Source: Deltaproteobacteria bacterium Ga0077539 (GTDB lineage Bacteria > Myxococcota_A > Polyangia > Polyangiales > Ga0077539). Taken from it: a DNA stretch of 37,984 nt. Positions 29,936 to 37,984 of the stretch are shown here, piece by piece. The notes below the pieces were generated by a model. The model saw nothing but the letters and a program-made list of their open reading frames with translations. It made no database searches and was not told the origin of the DNA. Both the position numbers and the translations under genes were made by a program. The stretch lies in contig LNEO01000301.1 in the NCBI GenBank assembly GCA_001465015.1, positions 1-37,984 of the forward strand, read 5' to 3'. Numbering within the stretch: position 1 is the stretch's first letter; each line of letters opens with the position of its first letter.

Positions 29936-32581
29936 ATGCGTGATCTAGACATCGCCCCGCGCCCTTCGATCTCGACCCTGCTGTTGTGCGCCTTCGGGTT
30001 GTTCGGGTGTCCGGCGCGAAGCGACCCCGACGCAGGTAGGACGGACGCTCGCGACGACGCGACGGTCGACGGCGAGTCGAGCCCCGATGGTTTCGCGGAC
30101 GGGGCAGGGGAGTCGGGGAGCGACGTTTCGCCAGACGTTTCGCTGCCTCGCGAGACCGTACGCGCGATGGACGATCGCGGATCGATCACCGTCGGCAACG
30201 ACGGCGCTTCGCTGAGACTCGCCGCTGCCGACGGACGCTCGGTGCTCGCAACGGCCGACGGCGTCCCTTGGCTCGAGGTCGGAACCCGTCGCGGAGGCGC
30301 CTCGCGCACGAACTTTCACGACGTTCGACTCCAGCGCGCGCCGGGCGTCGCGTGGGCTGCGCCCGATCGCTTCGTCGCGCGAACTGGCAGCGACGGACTC
30401 TCCCTGGCGTCTTCGTCGAGCGAGCTCGCGTCGGTCCGCGTTCGGACCGCGCGCATCGCAGAGGGGGCGTACTCTGTCACGATCGAGGGGGACGCCAACA
30501 ACGTCGCGATGTTACGGCTCAACTTCGGCGCGGATGACGGCGCGTACGTGGGCTTCGGCGAGCGCTTCGGCGGGACCAACGCGCGGGGCGCGATCGTTCC
30601 GATGCAGCTGCACCTCGGAGGAACAGCTTCGGGGGTCAACGAAGTGCACGTGCCTGTGCCGTTCTTCGTCAACAGCCGAGGCTATGGCGTGTTCGTGCGC
30701 TCGCGCATGGCGGGAGCGTTCGACGTCGCCTCCTCCAGACCCTCGGTCGTGAGCGCGACCTTCGAAGCCTCGTCGCTCGAGGTGATCTTCTTCGTCGACC
30801 CCGACCCCATCAACGTGATCGCGAGATACACGCGCCTCTCGGGCCTCCCGCGGCTTCCTCCGTACTGGGCGCACGGCCACATGCAGTGGCGCAACGCGTG
30901 GCGCTCGCGCGACGAGCTCTTCGAAGACGCACGTCGCCTGCGCGCCGAGGGCATCCCGACCACCACCATCTGGATCGACAACCCCTGGCAGCGCTCGTAC
31001 AACGACGCGGTCGTCGACGAGGCGCGCTTCCCCGATCCGCCCACGATGTTCAGCGGGCTGCGAGCGCTCGGATACCGCGTGCTCGTCTGGCACACGCCGT
31101 ACCTCGACGCGATCGATGCCGACGGCGTCCCGACCAACCCCAGCGAGGTCTTGTTCGGCGAGTTTCGCACACGAAATCAACTGGTTCGCCAGGGCGATCC
31201 CCCGACCGCGTTCGTCTCGCCGTCCAACACAGGAAGTCCCGGCGGAATGGAGGCCAACGGCGGCATCCCGGACTTCACTCAGACCGCCGCGAGCGACCTG
31301 TGGACCGACAGACTGCGGCCGGTCGTCGACCTCGGCGTGAGGGCCTTCAAGCTCGACTACGGCGAGGACATCATTCAGGAGGTCGCTCTACAGCGGCCCG
31401 GCTGGTCCTTCGGAGACGGCACCGATCCGCGCATCGCCCCGTCGCTCTTTCCGCATTGGTATCATCGGGCGTACCGCAACGCGCTCGATCGCTTCGCGGG
31501 CGGCGACGGCTTCTTGCTCGTCCGCGCGAGCTCTTGGGGCGGACAGTCGGTGTGCGACATCGTGTGGCCCGGCGACCTCGACAACGATTTTCGCGCGGCC
31601 GTCGGCACCAACGTCGGCGGATTGCCGGCTGCGGTCAACGCGCTGATCAACCTGTCTGCGTCGGGCTTTCCTTCGTTCGCCTCGGACACCGGCGGGTACC
31701 GCGGCGGACGCCCCACGCGAGAGGCGCTTCTTCGCTGGGCCGAGCACTCGGCGCTCGCGCTGTACATGCAGCTCGGCGGCGGCGGCGAGAGCCACAACCC
31801 TTGGTCCTACGACCCGGCCGCGTCTGCGATCTACGGCGAGCTCGCGAAGCTGCACGACTCGCTTGTTCCCTACTGGCGCGCCCTTGCGATCGCCGCCTCT
31901 CGCGACGGAACGCCCCCCGTTCGCGCGCTCGCGCTCGCCTTTCCGTCGGACCCGGGCTCGCGTAGCGATCCCTATGCGTACCTGCTCGGCGAGGACCTCT
32001 ACGCGGTGCCCGTCGTCGAGGCAGGCGTCATCCGAAGGAGCGTGCACATTCCTCCGGGGCGCTGGGTGCACTGGTATTCGCGCGAGGGATTCACGGGTCC
32101 GATGGACGTGACGCTCGACGCTCCGCTCGGACGTCCGCTCGTGTTCGTCCGGCAAGGCGGTGTTCTTCCGATGCTCGCGGAGGACGTCGTGACCCTCGCA
32201 GAGACGGACGCGATGGGCATCGTCGACGCGCGCGACCGACGAGAGATCTTGCGCGCTCGGGTCGTCGCTGGCGTCGAGCGAACGGCGCGCACCGCCGACG
32301 GCGCCTCGATCACGGCGCGCGCAGAGGGAGCCGAGGCGCGCATCGCGTTCGCCGTCGGAACCGACGCGACCGAGCTTCGCGCAGAAATCGACTGGGAGAA
32401 TCGCCTCGGCGCGACCGGCGAACCGCCCGTGTCGGTCTCGATCGACGGCGGCCCAGCGCTCGCGACGGCCTCTGTCGTGGACGTTCGCGCAGGGCGCTGT
32501 ACCGCGTGTTGGGCGTTCGACCTGTCGACGCGCTCGCTGTTCGTGACCGTGCGGGGCGCCGGCGCGTGGAGGGCGCGTTGA
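29936..32581 (+). CDS. GH31 family glycoside hydrolase, lipoprotein
   Basis: An 881-residue lipoprotein: signal peptide, lipobox LFGC (C25), Asp/Ala/Gly/Ser-rich linker (26-75), an N-terminal beta-sandwich, the GH31 barrel (about 300-650) and C-terminal beta-domains. The nucleophile is D474 in FKLDYGED and the acid/base is D547 in WPGDLDND. PPYWAHGHMQWRNAW and FASDTGGYRG are further GH31 marks. It should remove alpha-linked glucose, xylose or a related sugar from external glycans with retention. The n-region is poorly basic (MRDLDIAPRPS), but the lipobox is clear. Only 53 bp separates it from the divergent CDP-alcohol gene. Its TGA overlaps the TTG start of the ROK kinase. Confidence 0.9.
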   Translation: MRDLDIAPRPSISTLLLCAFGLFGCPARSDPDAGRTDARDDATVDGESSPDGFADGAGESGSDVSPDVSLPRETVRAMDDRGSITVGNDGASLRLAAADGRSVLATADGVPWLEVGTRRGGASRTNFHDVRLQRAPGVAWAAPDRFVARTGSDGLSLASSSSELASVRVRTARIAEGAYSVTIEGDANNVAMLRLNFGADDGAYVGFGERFGGTNARGAIVPMQLHLGGTASGVNEVHVPVPFFVNSRGYGVFVRSRMAGAFDVASSRPSVVSATFEASSLEVIFFVDPDPINVIARYTRLSGLPRLPPYWAHGHMQWRNAWRSRDELFEDARRLRAEGIPTTTIWIDNPWQRSYNDAVVDEARFPDPPTMFSGLRALGYRVLVWHTPYLDAIDADGVPTNPSEVLFGEFRTRNQLVRQGDPPTAFVSPSNTGSPGGMEANGGIPDFTQTAASDLWTDRLRPVVDLGVRAFKLDYGEDIIQEVALQRPGWSFGDGTDPRIAPSLFPHWYHRAYRNALDRFAGGDGFLLVRASSWGGQSVCDIVWPGDLDNDFRAAVGTNVGGLPAAVNALINLSASGFPSFASDTGGYRGGRPTREALLRWAEHSALALYMQLGGGGESHNPWSYDPAASAIYGELAKLHDSLVPYWRALAIAASRDGTPPVRALALAFPSDPGSRSDPYAYLLGEDLYAVPVVEAGVIRRSVHIPPGRWVHWYSREGFTGPMDVTLDAPLGRPLVFVRQGGVLPMLAEDVVTLAETDAMGIVDARDRREILRARVVAGVERTARTADGASITARAEGAEARIAFAVGTDATELRAEIDWENRLGATGEPPVSVSIDGGPALATASVVDVRAGRCTACWAFDLSTRSLFVTVRGAGAWRAR

Positions 32582-33498
32582 GCGAATCCCTGCTGCTCGG
32601 CGTCGACCTCGGCGGAACGAAGATCGAAGCCGTCGTCGTCCGCGTGACGAACGACAACGACTTCACCGTGATCGCTCGCGAGCGCACAGACACCCGCGCC
32701 AACGAGGGCTACGAAGCCGTACTCGACAGCGCCGCGTCGATCATCACCCGCGTCGAGCGCAGCGCAAACGTCGGCGACCTCGCCGTGGGCGTTGGCATGC
32801 CCGGCGGCGTTCGGCGCTCGGACGGCGCTGTGAAGAACAGCAACGCGACGTGCCTCAACGGACGACCCTTTCGCGCGGAGCTCCAGGCGCGACTCTCGCG
32901 AAAAATCGCCTTCGACAACGACGCGAACTGCTTCGCGCTCGCCGAGGCGACCCTCGGCGCCGCCCGCGCCTATCGCGACGGGGTGGTCTTCGGCGTCATC
33001 GTCGGAACGGGCGTCGGCGGAGGGGTCGTGTTCAACGGCCGGCTGTGGCCCGGTCTCCACGGAATCGCCGGCGAGTGGGGGCATCACCCGGTGCGCTTCG
33101 GCGACGACGCAGCGCCTTGCTACTGCGGCCAACGCGGCTGTCTCGAGCGGTACGCCAGCGGACCGGCGCTCGAGGCTCACTACGCATCGCTCTCGGGTGA
33201 GCGCCGTTCTGCCTCTGAAATCGCTGCGCGTCGCGACAGTGACCCCGCCGCGCGCGCGGCCTTGTCCACGCTCTGCGACGCCTTCGGTCGAGGCCTCGCC
33301 ACGCTGATCGACGTGCTCGACCCGAGCTGCGTCGTGCTCGGCGGCGGTCTCTCGAACATCGACCTTCTCTACACCGACGGCGTCGCCGCCGCACGCGCAC
33401 AGGTATTCAACGACGAGCTGCTCACGCCGGTGTTGAAGAACGCCCTCGGCGACAGCGCCGGGGTGCTCGGCGCGGCGATGCTCGCGAAGCCGGCGTGA
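32578..33498 (+). CDS. ROK family sugar kinase
   Basis: A 306-residue ROK kinase. The ATP loop is GVDLGGTK (8-15), the catalytic Asp lies in FDNDANCFALAE (112-123), GTGVGGGVV is the second phosphate loop, GEWGHHP (165-171) binds the sugar, and CYCGQRGCLE (181-190) is the zinc site. It should phosphorylate a hexose, such as glucose, mannose or N-acetylhexosamine. TTG 32578 is preferred over GTG 32566 because GGAGGG lies four bases before it and it overlaps the hydrolase TGA, like other junctions here. The pairing implies that the sugar released outside is imported and phosphorylated; no transporter is visible in the window. Confidence 0.92.
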   Translation: MSESLLLGVDLGGTKIEAVVVRVTNDNDFTVIARERTDTRANEGYEAVLDSAASIITRVERSANVGDLAVGVGMPGGVRRSDGAVKNSNATCLNGRPFRAELQARLSRKIAFDNDANCFALAEATLGAARAYRDGVVFGVIVGTGVGGGVVFNGRLWPGLHGIAGEWGHHPVRFGDDAAPCYCGQRGCLERYASGPALEAHYASLSGERRSASEIAARRDSDPAARAALSTLCDAFGRGLATLIDVLDPSCVVLGGGLSNIDLLYTDGVAAARAQVFNDELLTPVLKNALGDSAGVLGAAMLAKPA

Positions 33499-33515
33499 GC
33501 TGCGCCGGTCAGCTC
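33497..33515. terminator. Hairpin spanning convergent stop codons
   Basis: GAGCTG (33497-33502) and CAGCTC (33510-33515) form a 6-bp stem with a 7-base loop. It covers the kinase stop (33496-33498) and the complement of the SctI-like gene's stop (33509-33511), so it could serve both transcripts. No T-tract follows. Confidence 0.35.
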
Positions 33516-33955
33516 CCCTGTTGAAGCACCGTCTTGACCGCGTTGGTGGCGCGGTCGACGAACTTCGAGACCAGCTCGACCTCTTGCGTGTAGCGATACA
33601 CCTGCGCCTGAATCGCCAAGAGATCGGCGGGGGTGTACGCGGCGCCGCTCGACGCTCCGCGGACGACCTGCTCGACGAACCGCTCGCCGCGCGAGATGCG
33701 CGAGAGCAGCCTGCGGCCCGCCTCGGTGAGCGGCGCCGGCTCGCTTGCGTGCGCGCCGTACGCTTGCTGCGCAGCCGCGCTCTGGGCGCGCTGCGGGGCC
33801 GTCGCAGCGGCGGGGTTTGGGGGTGCAGCTGAAGGGGCCTGGCCTCGGGCCGCGAGCACCTCGCTGAACCGGGCGCCCCCTTGTGATTCGACGCTGCGAG
33901 ACGGCGCGCTCGCGAGCGGCGCTGCGCCTGTGGCGCGGATTGCGTTTGTTCCCAT
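33509..33955 (-). CDS. sctI: Type III secretion inner-rod protein, SctI/YscI-like
   Basis: A 148-residue small protein. The first 75 residues are a disordered Ala/Pro/Ser/Gln-rich segment without a Sec signal. A helical C-terminus follows: LTEAGRRLLSRISRGERFVE and PADLLAIQAQVYRYTQEVEL continuing VSKFVDRATNAVKTVLQ. This matches the C-terminal pattern of SctI/YscI rod subunits (LLxLQxxxxxYxxExELxSKxxxxATxxIKxLL). Such proteins form the rod inside the needle-complex base and are exported by the T3SS itself. GGAG lies about 10 bases before ATG 33955. No other T3SS gene is in the window. A FliA/WhiG-type sigma factor gene lies 80 bp upstream on the same strand. Confidence 0.7.
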   Translation of the reverse strand: MGTNAIRATGAAPLASAPSRSVESQGGARFSEVLAARGQAPSAAPPNPAAATAPQRAQSAAAQQAYGAHASEPAPLTEAGRRLLSRISRGERFVEQVVRGASSGAAYTPADLLAIQAQVYRYTQEVELVSKFVDRATNAVKTVLQQGS

Positions 33956-34035
33956 CGTGATCGACTCCTCGCGCGGTGGGGTGGCTCGGGGTGTCCGAGC
34001 TCCACGCGCGACCGGGTGTATCGACGACGATCCGC

Positions 34036-34728
34036 TCAGGTTGCGTACTCGAGCGGAAGTTTTTCGCGCATGAGCTTGAGCGCCCTCGCGTGCAGCCGGC
34101 TCGCCCAGCTCTTGGACAGACCCAGGCTCTGGCCAGCTTGCTCGATGGTGCGTCCGTCGAAGTACACCTGGACGAGCATCGTGCGCTCTTTGTCGGGCAG
34201 CGAATCGACGACGGTCCGAACGAACGCCGAGGCCTGCACCTCTGCGACCTCGGCTTCGGGCGTCGAGCGCTGTTGAAAAGATGGGTCGTAGTACGCCGCC
34301 GCCTCTCCCAACATGAACGACGCGACCGCGCCGTCGAGCAACCCTTCGAGGGTCGTCATGGCCTCGGTCTGCGCGTCGATCGTTGGAGCGGCCGCGCTCT
34401 TGTCTCGCTCGGCGACGTCTTGCGCGAGCGCGTCAGCCGCGCGCTGCGAGGCCGCTCTCGCCAGGTGCAGCGGGTCGTTTTCGCACTGCTCGCGCACCCA
34501 GTTGAAGACCGCGCCGCGGATTCGGTAGTACGCGAACGTCGTAAACTGCACGCCTCGGGTCGCGTCGAAGCGCGAGGCTGCGTCGACGAGCCCCACCCGC
34601 GCGACGGCCTTGACGTCCTCGGCCCGCACGAACTTCGGGAGCCCTCGCAAGATGTCGAGCGCGAGCGCGTCCGCGTACTCGCGGTGCTTCTCGACGAGCG
34701 CTTGTTGCGCGCGGATCGCTGCGTCCAT
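34036..34728 (-). CDS. FliA/WhiG-type RNA polymerase sigma factor
   Basis: A 230-residue sigma factor of the sigma-28 class. Region 2 (about 15-80) contains DILRGLPKFVRAEDVKAVAR, GLVDAASRFDATRGVQFTTF and AYYRIRGAVFNWVREQ. A variable middle corresponds to region 3. Region 4 (about 170-225) contains LPDKERTMLVQVYFDGRTIE and GQSLGLSKSWASRLHARALK, the DNA-binding helix-turn-helix. It is larger than ECF factors and has the FliA signature rather than zinc or anti-sigma coupling. In some bacteria related factors control flagellar or type III secretion genes, so the SctI-like gene 80 bp downstream is a likely member of its regulon. ATG 34728 is used, without a strong ribosome site. Confidence 0.88.
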   Translation of the reverse strand: MDAAIRAQQALVEKHREYADALALDILRGLPKFVRAEDVKAVARVGLVDAASRFDATRGVQFTTFAYYRIRGAVFNWVREQCENDPLHLARAASQRAADALAQDVAERDKSAAAPTIDAQTEAMTTLEGLLDGAVASFMLGEAAAYYDPSFQQRSTPEAEVAEVQASAFVRTVVDSLPDKERTMLVQVYFDGRTIEQAGQSLGLSKSWASRLHARALKLMREKLPLEYAT

Positions 34729-34806
34729 GGCCGTAGAGCCGGATCGTATACCAACGCGCCGCGAGGGGTAGCGGATCGATCGAAGCCCCCCTCGTTGTCC
34801 GCTCGC

Positions 34807-35376
34807 TCAGCCGCCGGGCGGCAGCGCCGGGCGAACGATCGCCTCGATCTCGCGTTGGGTGAGCAGGCCGATGACGGTGCGCGAGACGATTCCCGCGCGA
34901 TTGATGAGGATCGTGGTGGGAACGTTGGGCACCGGCCCGAGCGGCGAGGTCCCGTCGCGCACGGCGTCGGACGCGACGACGACGACGGTCCGCTCGAGCT
35001 CGAGGACGTGCGCGAAGGCCTCGAGCAGCGTCCGCAGCGTCCGAAATGACCCGGGATTGCCGCAAACCGCGACGACTGCGAGCGAGTCGGGATGCGCGCG
35101 CGCGACCCGCTCGGCCTCTCGAAGCGTGGCGTGCGAGCGCAGGTCGTCGTGGTTGAACGCGACCACCAGCACGGCGCGGCCGCGGAGGGTCGCGAGCTCG
35201 AGCGTGTCGCCGGTCGTCGTTTCGAGCGCGAGCTCGATGGGCCTGGGCGAGGGTTGGCTCTGCCCGACGAGCGCGCCCGAGGACGCCCCGCGAGAGCTCG
35301 CGCAGCTCGACGCCAACGCGGCCAAGAGTGCGCTTCGCAAGATCGCGCCGCGCGCGACGGTCACCGCCGTGAGCAC
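34807..35376 (-). CDS. Thioredoxin-fold (TlpA/Redoxin-like) lipoprotein lacking CxxC
   Basis: A 189-residue predicted lipoprotein with lipobox ASSC (C25). The mature part has the redoxin fold order: ELATLRGRAVLVVAFNHDDL in the place of the usual FWASWCxPC strand, LAVVAVCGNPGSF, and the cis-Pro loop VPNVPTTILINRAG. The CxxC pair of active TlpA/peroxiredoxin enzymes is missing, replaced by NHDDLRSH; only one other Cys remains. It may be a redox-inactive binding protein. Several GTG codons could start it; 35376 is favoured because GAGGG lies five bases upstream, with GTG 35388 the alternative. It is divergent from mutS2. Confidence 0.7.
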   Translation of the reverse strand: MLTAVTVARGAILRSALLAALASSCASSRGASSGALVGQSQPSPRPIELALETTTGDTLELATLRGRAVLVVAFNHDDLRSHATLREAERVARAHPDSLAVVAVCGNPGSFRTLRTLLEAFAHVLELERTVVVVASDAVRDGTSPLGPVPNVPTTILINRAGIVSRTVIGLLTQREIEAIVRPALPPGG

Positions 35377-35618
35377 TGGTGCCCTCACTGTAGCGCGCCT
35401 TTGCCTCGAGCGACGAAAGCTTCTCGTTCGGCGCTGTCCTGTCCTTGACGTGGGGGCAAGAGCGACGAAACCTCGCGCGCCCCTTCGACGCACGCCGTTC
35501 GGCCTCGAGCCGCGCAGCGCGACGCGTTGCTACCATTCAGCGATTCCATGACAGACGCCTCGCCGGCCGCGGTCACGCGCCGCGCGAGGCACCTCACTAT
35601 CAGCCGAGCGTGTGCGCC

Positions 35619-37984
35619 ATGAGTTCTCGTGAAAAGACCGCAGCGGACCTCGAGTGGTCCCTACTCCTCGACCGCCTCGCCGAGCGTTGCACGAGCTCGC
35701 TCGGGGCGGCGCGCGCGCGCTCGACGCAGCCGGCCGACACGCTCGACGAAGCCCGCGAGCGCAACGCGGTGTTGCGTGAAGCGCTCGACCTCGCGTCGCG
35801 CGGAGACATGCTCCCGGTCGACGGCGTCACCGACATCGTCGAGTTCATCGAGCGACTCTCGCGCGGCGCCGACGGGACGGCCGCTGAGCTCCACGCGCTT
35901 CGCCAGCTCCTTCGTCAGGCGCACACGCTTCGTCGCTTCGTTGGGCAGCACCGCGAGACGCACCCGCGGCTCTCGGACGCGCTCGCGACGGACCCGACGC
36001 TCGACAAGCTCCTGGCGACGCTCGACTTCGCGCTCGACCCAGACGGCGGCCTCGCCGATCGCGCCTCGACCGAGCTCGCCCAGTCGCGCCGCCGCGCCGC
36101 AGAGATGCGCCAGCGGGTGATCGCGCGGCTCGAAGAGCTCATTCACAAGTACCGCGAGGTGCTCCAAGACGGCTACTACACGGTCCGAGATGGCCGGTAC
36201 GTGCTGCCGGTTCGCTCGGACTCGCACATTCGCGTCTCGGGCATCGTGCTCGGATCGAGCGCCTCGGGGCACACGCTCTTCATCGAGCCCGGCGCCGTCA
36301 TGTCGCTGGGAAACCAGCTCAAAGTCGCGCTCGCGGACGTCGAGCGCGAAGAGGCTCGGGTGCTCGCCGAGCTCTCCGAGCGGGCGCGACGAGAGTGCGA
36401 CCAGATCGAGCACGCGATCGACGCCGCGGTTTCGGCGGACGTCTTGCTCGCCACCGTGCGCCTCGCCGACGCGATGAAGGCGATCGCCGTCGAGGTCGAA
36501 GATGGCCCGGTGCTCGATCTTCGGCTCGCGAGGCACCCGCTCTTGCAGCTCTCGATGCCGACGGTGGTCGCCAACGACCTGCGCGCAGAGTGTGGAAAAG
36601 TCCTGGTTATCTCCGGGCCCAACGCGGGCGGCAAGACCGTCGCGCTCAAGTGTCTCGGGCTCGCGGTGTGGATGGCCCGAGCGGGCCTTCCGCTGCCGGT
36701 GGACGAGGGGTCTCGCGTGGGATGGTTCGAGCCGGTGCTCTCGGATGTGGGGGACGATCAGAGCCTCGCGCGATCGCTGAGCACGTTCTCTGCGCACGTC
36801 ACCAACCTCTCGCGAATCATCGAGCAAGCTGGGCCCCGCGCCCTGGTCTTGCTCGACGAGCTCGCAGGGGGAACAGATCCAGAAGAGGGCTCTGTGCTCG
36901 CCACCGCGGTCCTCGAGCGGCTCTCGTCCTTGGGCGCCGCGTGCGCGGTCACCACGCACTACGAGCTTCTCAAAACGCTAGCCGTCCGCGATTCTCGCTT
37001 CGTCAACGCGTCGGTCGGCTTCGACCTCGCGACGATGATGCCGACCTTCACCGTGACGATGGGCGTTCCCGGAGCGTCGAGCGCGCTCGCAGTCGCGCGC
37101 CGGTACGGAATTCCCGAGGCCGTCGTCGAGCGGGCGAGGGCGCTTCTGCCCGAGCACTCGGTCGGTCGCGAAGACGCCCTTCGACGGATTCAAGACGAGC
37201 AGATCGGCGCTCAGCTCGCGCGACAGGCGGCCGACGACGAGCGCAAGCAGGTCGAGAAGCTGCGGCTCGAGCTCGAGACCCAGCGCAACGTTCTGCGAGC
37301 GCGCGAGCAAGAGAAGATCTCTCGCGAGGCCCGCGAGCTCATGGAGCAGCTACGTCGAGCGCGAGAGGCGCTTCGCGAGGCCGAGACGCGCGTGAAGAAG
37401 AAGCGCGCGGGCGACGTGGACGTCCGCGAGTCGGCGCGATCGATCGAGCGCGTCGCGCAGCAGGTCGCGATCGGAGGCCCGCTCGCCCACGCCGTCGCGC
37501 GCAGGCCCACCGAAGACGGACCGGCTCGGAGGCCCCCTCGCGCGGAGGAGCTGCGCGTGGGCGCCAAGGTGTACGTCGCTCGCCTGGGGACCACCCTCGA
37601 GGTGCTCGACATCCCCGCGAAGGGACAGCTTCGGGTGGGACGCGGACCGATGAAGCTCTACGTCGACGCCTCCGAGGTCCTCATCGAAGAGGGCTCGAGC
37701 GACGCTTCCTCGAGCGAGAAGCGTGAGCCGACGCTGCGACGCGTTTCAGGGGAGGGACCCACGCCTCCGCCGACGGTGACCGGCGTCCCGCTCGACCGGG
37801 CGCTGCGAACCGACAGCAACACGGTCGATGTGCGCGGCCTGCGCGCGGACGACGCGCTCGCGTTGGTCGACGCCTTCATCGATCGGATCTACGGCGCAGG
37901 AGACACCGTCGGCTTCGTGCTCCACGGACACGGAACGGGTGCGCTGAAAGCTGCCGTTCGCGCACACCTGGACCGTTCGCCACA
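35619..37984 (+). CDS. mutS2: MutS2 family DNA/ribosome-associated ATPase (3' end cut by window)
   Basis: 788 codons are visible, probably lacking only the last few tens. The N-terminal lever/core region (about 1-290) has LxxRxAExxxSxxGxxRA-like spacing and YxVRDGRYVLPV (about 198-208). The ATPase domain has Walker A GPNAGGKT (333-340), Walker B LVLLDE (409-414) and the TGTDPEEG-type signature AGGTDPEEG. A long Arg/Glu coiled coil (about 510-600) follows, then the C-terminal Smr nuclease domain from VDVRGL (736) to HGHGTG (769-774). MutS2 proteins lack the mismatch-recognition domain; they suppress recombination or rescue collided ribosomes through Smr. ATG 35619 has a weak ribosome site. Confidence 0.95.
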   Translation, partial: MSSREKTAADLEWSLLLDRLAERCTSSLGAARARSTQPADTLDEARERNAVLREALDLASRGDMLPVDGVTDIVEFIERLSRGADGTAAELHALRQLLRQAHTLRRFVGQHRETHPRLSDALATDPTLDKLLATLDFALDPDGGLADRASTELAQSRRRAAEMRQRVIARLEELIHKYREVLQDGYYTVRDGRYVLPVRSDSHIRVSGIVLGSSASGHTLFIEPGAVMSLGNQLKVALADVEREEARVLAELSERARRECDQIEHAIDAAVSADVLLATVRLADAMKAIAVEVEDGPVLDLRLARHPLLQLSMPTVVANDLRAECGKVLVISGPNAGGKTVALKCLGLAVWMARAGLPLPVDEGSRVGWFEPVLSDVGDDQSLARSLSTFSAHVTNLSRIIEQAGPRALVLLDELAGGTDPEEGSVLATAVLERLSSLGAACAVTTHYELLKTLAVRDSRFVNASVGFDLATMMPTFTVTMGVPGASSALAVARRYGIPEAVVERARALLPEHSVGREDALRRIQDEQIGAQLARQAADDERKQVEKLRLELETQRNVLRAREQEKISREARELMEQLRRAREALREAETRVKKKRAGDVDVRESARSIERVAQQVAIGGPLAHAVARRPTEDGPARRPPRAEELRVGAKVYVARLGTTLEVLDIPAKGQLRVGRGPMKLYVDASEVLIEEGSSDASSSEKREPTLRRVSGEGPTPPPTVTGVPLDRALRTDSNTVDVRGLRADDALALVDAFIDRIYGAGDTVGFVLHGHGTGALKAAVRAHLDRSP

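Overview
The window is strongly GC-rich chromosomal DNA with dense, tightly overlapped genes. It most resembles a member of the Myxococcota (Polyangia-like). The signs are secreted lipoproteins whose lipobox is followed by Asp/Ala/Thr-rich linkers, a membrane-tethered Ser/Thr protein kinase with a TPR tail, proteins resembling the myxobacterial DUF2378/TIGR02265 family, an ECF sigma factor with a putative membrane partner, and an isolated type III secretion inner-rod gene beside a FliA/WhiG-type sigma factor. The assignment is an inference from gene content; no rRNA or tRNA was found to confirm it.

Layout. 1-367: non-coding, with a degenerate tandem repeat and one copy (A) of a 45-bp intergenic motif. 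368-3395 (+): two unknown genes that overlap, a twin-palindrome operator candidate, and a TrmN6-like methyltransferase followed by a terminator-like hairpin. 3428-3530: remnant of an RCC1-type repeat gene. 3595-5696 (-): a DUF2378-like protein and a mandelate-racemase-type enolase-superfamily enzyme. 6059-8695: an exported barrel-like protein (+) and two lipoproteins (- then +). 8725-17597: six genes, all on the minus strand: Ser/Thr kinase, exported protein, ECF sigma factor, putative anti-sigma protein, beta-propeller lipoprotein and WD40-like protein. This looks like an envelope-signalling block. 17598-18233: non-coding and rich in palindromes, with a near-perfect 60-bp inverted repeat and copies B and C of the 45-bp motif.

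18234-21965 (-): a translationally coupled CDP-deoxysugar operon (GT2 glycosyltransferase, glucose-1-phosphate cytidylyltransferase, CDP-glucose 4,6-dehydratase-like enzyme, NAD-dependent epimerase/reductase). 21986-23529 (+): TrmO-like tRNA methyltransferase, a small DUF4911-like protein and a mini DUF2378-like protein. 23534-29882 (-): a second envelope cluster (CDP-alcohol phosphatidyltransferase, stand-alone cytidylyltransferase, a nucleotidyltransferase fused to a HisC-like aminotransferase, GT4 glycosyltransferase, class I glutamine amidotransferase, CBS-pair protein). 29936-33498 (+): a GH31 lipoprotein coupled to a ROK sugar kinase. 33509-35376 (-): SctI-like rod protein, FliA-like sigma factor and a thioredoxin-fold lipoprotein lacking CxxC. 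35619 to the end (+): mutS2, cut off by the window edge.

The most promising candidate for an undescribed system is 26063-29882, where two cytidylyltransferase domains, a PLP aminotransferase and a CDP-alcohol transferase could together make and transfer an unusual CDP-activated amino-alcohol head group. The next is the palindromic element at 17702-18174. Start codons often overlap the upstream stop (GTGA, ATGA, TTGA), and this decided several starts.
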